NCBI GenBank assembly: GCA_024236415.1
Contig: JACKKN010000004.1
Coordinates: 321,002-385,001, forward strand
Direction: 5' to 3'
DNA: 64,000 bases
From: Hyphomicrobiales bacterium
Lineage (GTDB): Bacteria; Pseudomonadota; Alphaproteobacteria; Rhodospirillales; JACKKN01
The notes under the pieces were generated by a model, which saw nothing but the letters and a program-made list of their open reading frames with translations, made no database searches and had not been told where the DNA came from. Made by a program: the position numbers and the translations under genes. Of the stretch, positions 43,990 to 52,186 are shown piece after piece; position 1 is the stretch's first letter; each line of letters starts with the position of its first letter.

Positions 43990-44799
43990 TCAGTCGGCGC
44001 CGGCGTAGTCCCGGTAGATATCCCAGTAGTCGCCGTTGGCGCTGATGACCTCCCACACGTCGGGGCGCTCGGCGGCGGCCCGTTCCAGGATATCGCGGAC
44101 GCTGGCGTGGCAGGGCTGGCGCAGGCCGTTGTACTGGACGGCCGGTCCGACCGGGTGGAAGTGGATGCCCAGCCGCCCCAGCAGGCGCAGCAGGGACGGC
44201 GCCATGATCGCCACCAGGTGGTGGACCTGGTTCTCGACGCTCATGCGGATCACCGCCTTGGCCAGGCCCACGGTCAGGTTGTAGACGCGGATGCGGCTGC
44301 GCTGGCGGTCCTCGTCGGTGTCGCCGCTGCTGAAGCCGCCGCCCCGGGCGTCCGGCGCCAGGATGAAGCGCGACACCTCGGCCGTCCGCGCCAGGGGCAG
44401 GAAGTCGGGGTCGCTGAGGCGCGGGTCCGGGCACAGGGTCTGGCTGGGGAAGGACCCCGGCGCCAGGGACGGATGGGGCAGGATCAGGCGCACCGTGCCG
44501 CTGACCCGGCCGCTGTCCCGGTGCACCAGCAGGGCCTGCTCGGCGTAGCCGTCGAAGGCGTCGGTTTCCATGCCGGCGGGCTGGTCCTCGGGCGACTGGT
44601 GGCACAGCTCCTCGACCAGCACCCGGTAGCGCAGGCGGTAGGCCAGCATGCGCTCCTGGCTGGTGGTGGCGACGATCACGTCGTGGGGGCTGGTTTCCCC
44701 GTCCAGCCCCGTATAGGCATGGCGGTCGAGCGGAACGATGACGGGCTCGACCCGCGTCGCGGCTTGCAGAACGTCCGACGGCGCGACGATTCGTTTCAT
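43990..44799 (-). CDS. PEP-CTERM/exosortase-associated acyltransferase (LuxI-like fold)
   Basis: This 269-residue protein is like the TIGR03694 family. It shows the GNAT/LuxI-like core YRLRYRVLVEELC, SGTVRLILPHP, the EVSRFIL signature, AIMAPSLLRLLGRLGIHFHP and VGPAVQYNGLRQPC. Such enzymes are predicted N-acyl amino acid synthases found with exosortase and exopolysaccharide loci. No exosortase or PEP-CTERM protein is visible in this window, so it is an orphan here. GGGGAAG precedes the ATG, and a CTTAAG-centred palindrome lies in its upstream region. Confidence 0.8.
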   Translation of the reverse strand: MKRIVAPSDVLQAATRVEPVIVPLDRHAYTGLDGETSPHDVIVATTSQERMLAYRLRYRVLVEELCHQSPEDQPAGMETDAFDGYAEQALLVHRDSGRVSGTVRLILPHPSLAPGSFPSQTLCPDPRLSDPDFLPLARTAEVSRFILAPDARGGGFSSGDTDEDRQRSRIRVYNLTVGLAKAVIRMSVENQVHHLVAIMAPSLLRLLGRLGIHFHPVGPAVQYNGLRQPCHASVRDILERAAAERPDVWEVISANGDYWDIYRDYAGAD

Positions 44800-45090
44800 G
44801 CAACTTCCCCATCCGGGAACAGAAAATCACCTGTTCCCGTTTGAATTATGTTTTGTGCAGGCCCCGCCCTCGGCGGCCGCGCGCGGTTGGTTCCGCGGCA
44901 CCCGGCCGGGGCCAAGTTATGCAAAATGCACGCCATAATTTAAGTTCTTAAGAATCAAGCCCTTGATGCCGCGCCGCGGGCAGACCTGTAAGCGGCGCCG
45001 ACAGGTGCGCGGGTATGTCGCGGCGGCCAGTACCCGCAATGGGGAGTCCCGGCCGGCGACGGGTTCGGGCGGGGGCCCGGCGGCGGCCGG
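44800..45090. promoter_or_regulatory. control region of the acyltransferase gene
   Basis: These 291 bases run upstream of the acyltransferase start. The part near 44830-44960 is unusually AT-rich. TTCTTAAGAA at 44945-44954 is a perfect 10-base palindrome whose CTTAAG core matches the palindrome ahead of the XRE gene. TGCAAAATGCA and the ATTATG/CATAAT repeats nearby may also bind a regulator. No small gene was found. Confidence 0.4.
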
Positions 45091-45942
45091 TCAGGCCACC
45101 TTGCCGGCCAGATCGCGCAGGTGGGCGGCGGCGTCGCTGGCCGGCACGCGGGCGTCGCGGATCAGGCGGTCGAAGTGGTCGATCAGGGCGCGGATGTGCT
45201 CGGTGGCGTTCAGCACCAGGTACATGTCGCCCACGTACAGCGCCGCCCGCAGGGGGCCGTACACGGTGTAGGGGGCCGAGAAGGCGTGCAGCCCGTCGTA
45301 CAGGAACAGGCGGAAGGTGGGGTACAGCTCGTCGGTCAGGCGCGCCATGTGGTCGATCTGCTGGCGCCGGGTGGCGGTGTCCAGCCCCGACCAGATGCCG
45401 GACCCGGCGGCGAAGGTGTCCAGGCGCTGCAGCGGCATGCAGACCTCCATGTCCGTCTCGGGCTTGCGGGTGTAGGCCAGGCCGTGGTCGGCGGCGGCGA
45501 TGCGGGTTTCCACCTTGGGCCCGGCGTCGGTGCCGTGCTCGTAGGCGATCACCGCCGGGGTGCGCAGCAGGTCGGGCAGGGACGAGGGCACATAGCGGAT
45601 CTTGTAGCCCTCGGCCTCGCGGCGCCAGGCCTGGAGCCGCGAATCGTCGGGCCCCGACGGCCCCTCCTCGATGGCCAGCACGGGTGCGATCTCGGCGCTC
45701 AACTGGTCGTTCTGGCTCAGGCCCAGCAGCCAGTCCAGGCTGACCCCGCCGACCTCGGCGATGGCCACCAGGGTCTCGGCCCGGGGCAGGCGGGTCGATC
45801 CCCGGGCCATGAGCTGGGACAGGGCCGAGCGGTCGACGCCGATGCGGGCGGCGAACCGCGACTGCCCGTCGCCCACCCGCTCCATGACCACCCGCAGGCG
45901 GTCGCGGAACAGGTCCCCCAGGTCGCGCTTGTCGGTGGCCAT
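45091..45942 (-). CDS. XRE-family transcriptional regulator with C-terminal sensor-like domain
   Basis: This 283-residue regulator has an N-terminal helix-turn-helix at about residues 25-75 (QSRFAARIGVDRSALSQLMA, AETLVAIAEVGGVSLDWLLG). A larger C-terminal domain (about 100-280) has no motif I recognise and probably senses a ligand or partner. GGAG precedes the ATG. The palindrome at 45969-45986 lies between it and the divergent desaturase gene and is the likely binding site. The acyltransferase gene downstream on the same strand is a possible target. Confidence 0.8.
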   Translation of the reverse strand: MATDKRDLGDLFRDRLRVVMERVGDGQSRFAARIGVDRSALSQLMARGSTRLPRAETLVAIAEVGGVSLDWLLGLSQNDQLSAEIAPVLAIEEGPSGPDDSRLQAWRREAEGYKIRYVPSSLPDLLRTPAVIAYEHGTDAGPKVETRIAAADHGLAYTRKPETDMEVCMPLQRLDTFAAGSGIWSGLDTATRRQQIDHMARLTDELYPTFRLFLYDGLHAFSAPYTVYGPLRAALYVGDMYLVLNATEHIRALIDHFDRLIRDARVPASDAAAHLRDLAGKVA

Positions 45943-45968
45943 GGCGGTGTCTCCGGGCTGGATATGGA

Positions 45969-45986
45969 TGTTTACTTAAGTGAACA
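45969..45986. promoter_or_regulatory. 18-base palindrome between XRE and desaturase genes
   Basis: TGTTTACTTAAGTGAACA is symmetrical in 16 of 18 positions. It lies 27 bases ahead of the XRE start and about 110 bases ahead of the desaturase start, placed to act on both. XRE proteins bind such sites as dimers. Confidence 0.6.
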
Positions 45987-46097
45987 ATTGCACTCAACGA
46001 TCATCAAAATCAACAAAAGTTAATCAGTGTCTCCTAGGTGCCCGGCGCCACCTCTCTGTAACATTTCCCTTGGGAAGGGTGAGTTTGGAGGGGTGTC

Positions 46098-47006
46098 ATG
46101 CCGGACGTGAAGAGGTCGCGCGCGCCCGTCGCGCCCGAATGGCCCACCTGGGTCACCCTCGCCGGCTGCTACGCCGCCTGGGGCACGGTCACCTGGTACG
46201 CGGCCGCCCTGCCGCTGTGGGTGTTCCTGCCCATCGCCGCCCTCAGCGTGACCCTGCACTGGTCCCTGCAGCACGAGGCCCTGCACGGCCACCCGACCCG
46301 CAGCGCCGCCGTCAACGAGGCCCTGGTGTTCCCGCCGCTGGGGCTGCTGATCGTGTACCGCCTGTTCCGGGAATCCCACCTGCGCCACCACACCGACGAC
46401 CTGCTGACCGACCCGCGCCTGGACCCCGAGTCCTGGTACCTGACCCGGGACCGCTACGCCGCCCTGCCGGCGCCGGCGCGCGCCGTGCTGCGCCTGAACA
46501 ACACCCTGGCCGGGCGCATGGCGGTTGGGCCGGCGGTGATCGTCGCCCGCGCCGTCCTGGACGACGGCCGCCGCCTGCTGACCGGCGACCGCCAGGTGGC
46601 GGTGGCCTACCTGCTGCACGGCGCCGGCGCCGCCCTGGTCCTGTGGTGGGTGATGGGGGTATGCGGCATCGACTTCTGGCTCTATGTCCTGGGGGTGGCC
46701 TATCCGGCCATGTCCCTGCTGACCATCCGCACCTACGCCGAGCACCAGGCGGCGCCCGAGGTGGGCCGGCGCACGGCCATCATCGAGGCCTCGCCCTTCT
46801 TCGGCCTGCTGTTCCTGAATAACAACCTGCACGTGGTTCACCACGCCCACCCGGGGGTGCCGTGGTACGCCCTGCCGGCCCTGTACCGGGACGGGCGCGA
46901 CGCCTACCGCGCGCGCAACGGCGGCTACGGCTTCGCCGGCTACGGCCAGATGTTCCGGCGCCACCTGTTCCGGGCCAAGGAACCCGTGGCCCACCCCCTG
47001 GACTAA
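46098..47006 (+). CDS. fatty acid desaturase family protein
   Basis: This 302-residue integral membrane diiron enzyme has the histidine boxes HEALHGH (59-65), HLRHH (94-98) and HVVHH in the C-terminal third. Four to five hydrophobic segments lie around them. The family adds double bonds or hydroxyl groups to lipids, carotenoids or other membrane substrates; which one cannot be read. GGAGGGG precedes the ATG. The next gene, a PhnD-like protein, follows after 12 bases. Confidence 0.87.
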   Translation: MPDVKRSRAPVAPEWPTWVTLAGCYAAWGTVTWYAAALPLWVFLPIAALSVTLHWSLQHEALHGHPTRSAAVNEALVFPPLGLLIVYRLFRESHLRHHTDDLLTDPRLDPESWYLTRDRYAALPAPARAVLRLNNTLAGRMAVGPAVIVARAVLDDGRRLLTGDRQVAVAYLLHGAGAALVLWWVMGVCGIDFWLYVLGVAYPAMSLLTIRTYAEHQAAPEVGRRTAIIEASPFFGLLFLNNNLHVVHHAHPGVPWYALPALYRDGRDAYRARNGGYGFAGYGQMFRRHLFRAKEPVAHPLD

Positions 47007-47018
47007 GGCGGCAGACGT

Positions 47019-47822
47019 TTGGCGGTCGCCGCCCTTCCCATGTACGACTGGCCCCAGGTGCGGGCCGCCACCGACGCCCTGTGGGCGGCCGTGGCCGAAC
47101 GCCTGCGCGACCGCGGTCTGGATGCGCCGGCGGCCCTGACCCGGGACCGGGACCCCTGGGACATCTGGCGCGACCCGGGCCTGCTGCTGGCCCAGACCTG
47201 CGGCCTGCCCTACGTCTCGCGCCTGCGCGGCACGGTGCGCCTGGTGGCCACCCCCGCCTATGCCGCCGCGGGCTGCGCCGGGTCCGACTACTGCAGCATT
47301 GTGGTGGTGCGCGGCGACGACCCGGCGGCGGACCTGGCCGCCCTGCGCGGCCGCCGCGCCGCCTACAACGATCCCGGGTCCCAGTCCGGCCACGCCGCCC
47401 TGTGCCGGGCGGTGGCGCCCCTGGCCCGGGACGGCGCCTTCTTCGCCGCCGCGGTGCGCACCGGCGCCCACCTGGACTCCCTGCGCGCCGTGGCCGGCGG
47501 GGCGGCGGACGTGGCCGCCGTCGACGCCGTGTGCTGGGCCCTGGCCCGGCGCCACCACCCGGAGGTGACGGAACGCCTGCGCGTGCTGGCCCGCACCCCG
47601 GCGACGCCGGGGCTGCCCCTGGTCACCGCCGCCGCCCGGCCCGACGCCGAGGTCGCCGCCCTGCGCGCGGCCCTGGACGCGGCCGCCGCCGACCCGGCCC
47701 TGGCCGTGGTCCGCGACGCCCTGCTGATCACCGGGTTCGAGGTGCGCGGCGACGGCGACTACGAGGCCATCGCCCGCGGCCTGCGCGAGGCCGCGGACCT
47801 GGGCTATCCCGACCTGAACTGA
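47019..47822 (+). CDS. PhnD-like substrate-binding-fold protein without signal peptide
   Basis: This 267-residue protein of the PhnD/SsuA/transferrin-like family opens with ALPMYDWPQVRAATDALW. It has DPGSQSGHAALC and GGAADVAAVDAVCWALA, the regions that line the ligand cleft in PhnD proteins. It lacks a secretion signal and no ABC permease or ATPase lies nearby, so import of phosphonate is doubtful. The TTG start has AAGGCGG at good spacing; a Met seven codons later is the alternative. It is coupled to the desaturase-like gene and ends next to tamB on the other strand. Confidence 0.75.
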   Translation: MAVAALPMYDWPQVRAATDALWAAVAERLRDRGLDAPAALTRDRDPWDIWRDPGLLLAQTCGLPYVSRLRGTVRLVATPAYAAAGCAGSDYCSIVVVRGDDPAADLAALRGRRAAYNDPGSQSGHAALCRAVAPLARDGAFFAAAVRTGAHLDSLRAVAGGAADVAAVDAVCWALARRHHPEVTERLRVLARTPATPGLPLVTAAARPDAEVAALRAALDAAAADPALAVVRDALLITGFEVRGDGDYEAIARGLREAADLGYPDLN

Positions 47823-50800
47823 TCAGTAGTCGACGGACCAGTTCAGGCCCAGGCTGCCGGTGGCGTTGCTGCCCAGTTCGCTTTCCACGGATAGGGACTT
47901 GGTGATGTCGATCTCCACCGTGACCGAGCCCGAGCCCGGATGCAGGCCCTGGTTGACCCCCACGTAGACGCCCTCGCTGACGTACTTGCCGGCGCTGACC
48001 CGGGTGGCGCCGTCGGCGCCCGATTCCGTGCGCAGGACGTCCAGGCCGCTGGCCGCGCGCAGGCGGTCCATCATGCCGCCGCTGCCGCTGGTCAGGCTGG
48101 CGGCGGCGTCGGCCAGGGCGATGGCCTCGGCCGGGCCCAGGGACCCAGCGCCCTTGCCGAACAGCAGCCGGGCCAGGATCTCGTCGCGCGGCAGCACCGG
48201 CTCGGACGACAAGGCGATCTCGGGCGACGAGGCGCGGCCCGTCACCCGCAGCACCACGGTCAGGTCGTTGGCCTCGGTCTTGGCCGTCAGGTCGACGAGG
48301 GGGTCCGGCGGCCGGGCGCCGTCCAGCTTGACGGTGCCGGTGGTGATGCGGAACACCTTGCCCAGGGCCGAGACCTGGCCGCGCACGCTCTCGATGCCGC
48401 CGGTGACCAGGGGGTCGGCCGCGGTGCCGGCCACCTTGACCGTGCCGCGCCATTCGGAATCCACCCCGCGGCCGCGCACGAAGGTGCGCCGCGGCAGGTC
48501 GATGGTCAGGTCCAGGTCGAGCGGCCGGGCCGGGGCGGCCTTGCCGTCGCCGTCGCCGTCCGCCGCCTTGCCGTCGCTGACCTCCAGCACCACCACCGAC
48601 TGCGGCAGGTTGTCCAGCAGGCGCAGTTCCACGGGCTCCAGCACGATGCCCCCGGCCAGCTTGCCGCCGCCGCCGGCCATGGCCAGGTTCAGCGCCCCCG
48701 AGGCCAGGGCGTCGGCGTCGTCGCGGCGTACCACGTGGAAGGATTCGAGCTTCAGGTCGGCGGCCACCCGCAGCCCGCCCTCGGCCAGGGTCACGGTGGC
48801 GTCGGCCGCCAGGCGTCCCTGGCCGCCGTCGCTTGCGGCGGCCTTGACCGCCAGCCGGCCCGACGAGTCGCCCTCGGCCGTGGCCGTCAGGTCGGTGGCC
48901 CGGGTGCCCAGGACGAGGTGTTCGTAGGCGCCGCCGGTGACCGCGGCGCGGCCGCCCAGGCGCGGGTCGTCGACGGTGCCGCCCAGGTCCAGCTCCACCG
49001 CCACCTGGCCGGCCATGCGGTGCTCGGCGGCGGGGATGAAGGGCTCGACCTCGGCCAGGTCGCCCTTCCACACCAGGGTGCCGCGCAGGGGCCCGCCGGG
49101 CACGGGGGCGGGCAGGGCATCGGGCGCCGGGCGCGCCAGGGGCAGGGCGGCCTCGAACCGCAGCGGCTCGCGCAGGGGGCCGCCCAGGCGGGCGAAGGCC
49201 TGCAACTGCCCGTCCTTCAGCACCGCCTTGGCCTCCAGGTCCGCCGGCGGGAACGCGGTGCCCTCGGCCACCTGGGCGCGCAGGCCCTTGCCGTTGAGGC
49301 GGATCTCCGCCGTGTCGGCGCCGGGCGCCAGGCGCACCTCGCCGCCCAGGTCGAGCGTCCCCTCGACCCGGGTGTCGGGCGCCGCCACCTGGGCCAGGGC
49401 CAGGGGAATGCCCTGGCCGCGCAGGTCGGCCTCCAGGCTGCCGGCGCCCAGGCGCGCGCGCAGGCCCAGGGTGCCGCCGCCCAGGTCCAGTTCGGTGGGC
49501 GCCAGCACCACGGCGCCGTCGCCGCCGATGGTGACGGTGGTCGGCTTGCGCAGGGCCACGGCCTGGCCGGCGGAATGGGCCTGCAGGCTGGACAGGTCCA
49601 GGTCGGTGGCGCCGTCCTCGCCCCGCCGCACCTGGCCGCCGGCGGCCAGGGCGAAGGGGCGGGCCAGGCGCCCCGCCGCCGTGACCGTCCACAGGATGCG
49701 CTGCAGGGTGCCGCGGGCGTCGACCTTGGCCTCCTTGACCACCGCCGTGCCGGCGGCGGTGTCGCGGGCCGTGGCCTCCACCGACAGGGTCAGGTCGGCG
49801 CCGCCGGCGGCCATGTCGGCGCGGGCGTCCAGGTCCACGGCCGCCACCCGGGTAGTCCCCACGGCCAGGTCGCGCACCCGGGCCAGCACCTGGGCCGCCT
49901 GGCGGCCGCCGTCGCCGGCCAGCAGCAGGTCGGCCTCGGCGCTGCCGCCCAGGTCGGCGCCGGCCAGGTCCCGCAGCGCCGCCAGGTCGGGCGCCGCCAG
50001 GGCCAGGCTGCCCGACACCAGGGGGCCGGCCAGGTCCACGGCCAGGTCGCCGCGGGCCGCCGCCGCGCCCAGGCTTGCCGTCAGCCCGTCCAAGCGCAGG
50101 GTGTCGCCGGCGAGGGCGTAGCCGGTGTCCGCGTTCAGGGGGCCGTAGGGGGTGTCGCCGTCGATCGAGACCCGGCCCCGCGGCGCCGTGGGCAGGCCGG
50201 CGGCGTCGGCGCGCAGGTCCAGGCGCGGCAGGGCGACCCCGGCGGCCGCCAGGTCGCGGGCCGCCAAGGTGGCCTGGGTGGACAGGTCCTCCAGGGTGCC
50301 GGACAGGGTGCCGTCCACCGACAGGCGGCCGCGCACGGGGCCGCCGGCCAGCTTGCCCAGGCCCGCCAGGTCCGCCGCCCGCAGGGCGTAGGCGCCCGAC
50401 AGGGTGGCGTAATCTGGGCCCAGGTCCACCCGGCCGCCCAGGCGCCAGGGCCCGGATTTGACCTCCAAGTCCGGGACCGCCAGCCCGGCGTCCGCCGACC
50501 AGTCGGCGGTGGCCGACAGGTCCAGGCCCGGGGCCAGCAGGGGGTCCAGCCCCGGGTCGCCCAGGGCCGGCCGCTCGAGGCGCATGGCCACCTGGCCGTG
50601 GACGGCGCCGGCGGCGTCCACGGCCGCCACCAGGTCGGCCTTGCCGCTGCCCGACAGGGAAAGCCCGCTCACCTTGGCGAAGGCGGCCAGGTCGGGCGCG
50701 GTCAGGGTCGCCGCCGCGTCCACGGCGCCCGTGTCCAGGTCGACCCCGGCCTCGCCGGCCAGGCGGGCGAAGGCGGCGCCCAGGTCGACCGCCGACAGGC

Positions 50801-52184
50801 GCAGGCGGTTCCGCGCCAGGTCCAGGCGCCCGGCGAGGGTGCCGTCCCAGGGGCCGGCGATCAGGTTGCCGGCCTCGCCCTCGGCCAGGCCGGAGAGGGC
50901 GGCGACGGACAGGTCGGCCTCCAGGTCGACGGCGTCGCCGGTCCAGTCCGCGGCCGGGCGCAGGCGGGCGTCCAGGCGCGGGCCGCGCAGGACGATGCCG
51001 TCGAACGCCACCGCGTCGGCATGCACGGCGGCGGTGACGGGCAGGGCCAGCGGCGGGCCCTCGCCGCGCAGGGTGGCGGCGGCCCCGTCCAGGGCCAGCC
51101 CCGGCACCAGGGCGGCCAGGGCGTCGCGGTCCTTGACGGCGGCGGTCAGGTCGACCTTGGCCGGACCTTCGGGCGCGGCCAGGGCGGCGCTGCCGGCCAG
51201 GGACAGGGCGGCGCCGTCCAGGCGCAGGTCCAGGCGCAGGTCGGTCAGGTCGGGGCGGGCCTCGGCGGCGACCTTGACCCGGGTCCCGGCGGCCAGGGCC
51301 GCCACCTGCGCCGGCAGCAGGGGGGCGGGGTCGAGGGTCCCGGCCAGGTCGGCACGCCAGTGCTCGCCCAGGGTCGTGCCGGCCGTCAGGTCGGCCAGCA
51401 CCCGCGCCCCGGCCTGGGCGCGCAGGGTGCCGGCCCAGGCGCCGAGGGGGCCCTTGCCGTCCACGTCCAGGGACAGGCCGTCGCCGGCCGGCAGGCCCAG
51501 CAGGGCGGCGAGCGCGCCGCCGGCCGGCTCGGCCGCCTTCAGGTCCACGGCCAGGACGCCGGACAGCAGGTCCCGCCCCGGGGTATAGCTCAGGGCGCCG
51601 CGCAGGCTGGCCGGCGGGCCCTCGACCACCGCAGTGTCCAGGGCCAGGTCGATGGGCCCGCCGCGGGTCCAGGCGGCCGAGGCGCGCAGGGTCAGGGCCA
51701 CCTCCTGGCCCAGGACCGGGGCACCCAGGCGGGCTTTCTCGACCGCCACGCCATAGATGCGCAGGTCGATGGGCAGGGCCGGCAGGCCGGGCGCGCCGGT
51801 GTCCGCCTCGGCCGGGGCGGCGCCGGTGTCGGGCAGGCGGTGCAGGACGGGCGCGCGCAGGCGCAGGCCGTCCACGGTCAGGCGGCGGGCGAACAGCAGG
51901 TCCAGCGGCGACCAGTCCAGCACCGCCGACGGCACCTCCAGCCACACCGAGGTGGCGTCGGCCACGGTCACGTCGGCGAGCGCCAGGTGGCCGGGCAGGC
52001 CGGGGCCGATGCGGCCGATGGCGACCCGCATGCCGTCGCCGCCGGCGGCGGCCTCGATCCAGGACGCCAGGCGGGCGCGGCCGCCCTCGGTGCCCAGCAG
52101 CCAGCCGGTGCCGGCGGCCGCCACCAGGGCCAGCACCAGCACCCCGGCGCCGGCCCACAGCAGTCCCTTGACCAGGCGCCGCAT
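47823..52184 (-). CDS. tamB: translocation and assembly module subunit TamB
   Basis: This very long 1453-residue protein has an N-terminal membrane anchor (VKGLLWAGAGVLVLALVAAA). Repetitive beta-strand-rich stretches follow with many LDLxG and ADLxA units, typical of AsmA/TamB bridge proteins. The C-terminal TamB (DUF490) domain has RGVDSEWRGTVKVAGTAADP, RDEILARLLFGKG and YVGVNQGL, and ends GSLGLNWSVDY. TamB spans the periplasm and moves phospholipids or helps outer-membrane protein assembly with TamA. It starts two bases after the tamA stop. Length is usual for alphaproteobacteria. Confidence 0.93.
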   Translation of the reverse strand: MRRLVKGLLWAGAGVLVLALVAAAGTGWLLGTEGGRARLASWIEAAAGGDGMRVAIGRIGPGLPGHLALADVTVADATSVWLEVPSAVLDWSPLDLLFARRLTVDGLRLRAPVLHRLPDTGAAPAEADTGAPGLPALPIDLRIYGVAVEKARLGAPVLGQEVALTLRASAAWTRGGPIDLALDTAVVEGPPASLRGALSYTPGRDLLSGVLAVDLKAAEPAGGALAALLGLPAGDGLSLDVDGKGPLGAWAGTLRAQAGARVLADLTAGTTLGEHWRADLAGTLDPAPLLPAQVAALAAGTRVKVAAEARPDLTDLRLDLRLDGAALSLAGSAALAAPEGPAKVDLTAAVKDRDALAALVPGLALDGAAATLRGEGPPLALPVTAAVHADAVAFDGIVLRGPRLDARLRPAADWTGDAVDLEADLSVAALSGLAEGEAGNLIAGPWDGTLAGRLDLARNRLRLSAVDLGAAFARLAGEAGVDLDTGAVDAAATLTAPDLAAFAKVSGLSLSGSGKADLVAAVDAAGAVHGQVAMRLERPALGDPGLDPLLAPGLDLSATADWSADAGLAVPDLEVKSGPWRLGGRVDLGPDYATLSGAYALRAADLAGLGKLAGGPVRGRLSVDGTLSGTLEDLSTQATLAARDLAAAGVALPRLDLRADAAGLPTAPRGRVSIDGDTPYGPLNADTGYALAGDTLRLDGLTASLGAAAARGDLAVDLAGPLVSGSLALAAPDLAALRDLAGADLGGSAEADLLLAGDGGRQAAQVLARVRDLAVGTTRVAAVDLDARADMAAGGADLTLSVEATARDTAAGTAVVKEAKVDARGTLQRILWTVTAAGRLARPFALAAGGQVRRGEDGATDLDLSSLQAHSAGQAVALRKPTTVTIGGDGAVVLAPTELDLGGGTLGLRARLGAGSLEADLRGQGIPLALAQVAAPDTRVEGTLDLGGEVRLAPGADTAEIRLNGKGLRAQVAEGTAFPPADLEAKAVLKDGQLQAFARLGGPLREPLRFEAALPLARPAPDALPAPVPGGPLRGTLVWKGDLAEVEPFIPAAEHRMAGQVAVELDLGGTVDDPRLGGRAAVTGGAYEHLVLGTRATDLTATAEGDSSGRLAVKAAASDGGQGRLAADATVTLAEGGLRVAADLKLESFHVVRRDDADALASGALNLAMAGGGGKLAGGIVLEPVELRLLDNLPQSVVVLEVSDGKAADGDGDGKAAPARPLDLDLTIDLPRRTFVRGRGVDSEWRGTVKVAGTAADPLVTGGIESVRGQVSALGKVFRITTGTVKLDGARPPDPLVDLTAKTEANDLTVVLRVTGRASSPEIALSSEPVLPRDEILARLLFGKGAGSLGPAEAIALADAAASLTSGSGGMMDRLRAASGLDVLRTESGADGATRVSAGKYVSEGVYVGVNQGLHPGSGSVTVEIDITKSLSVESELGSNATGSLGLNWSVDY

Positions 52185-52186
52185 GG

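Noticed and set aside
43990..44799. Classical LuxI acyl-homoserine lactone synthase
   Set aside because: The core fold is related, but length and the C-terminal GPAVQYNGLRQPC region match the exosortase-associated group, and no LuxR gene is near.
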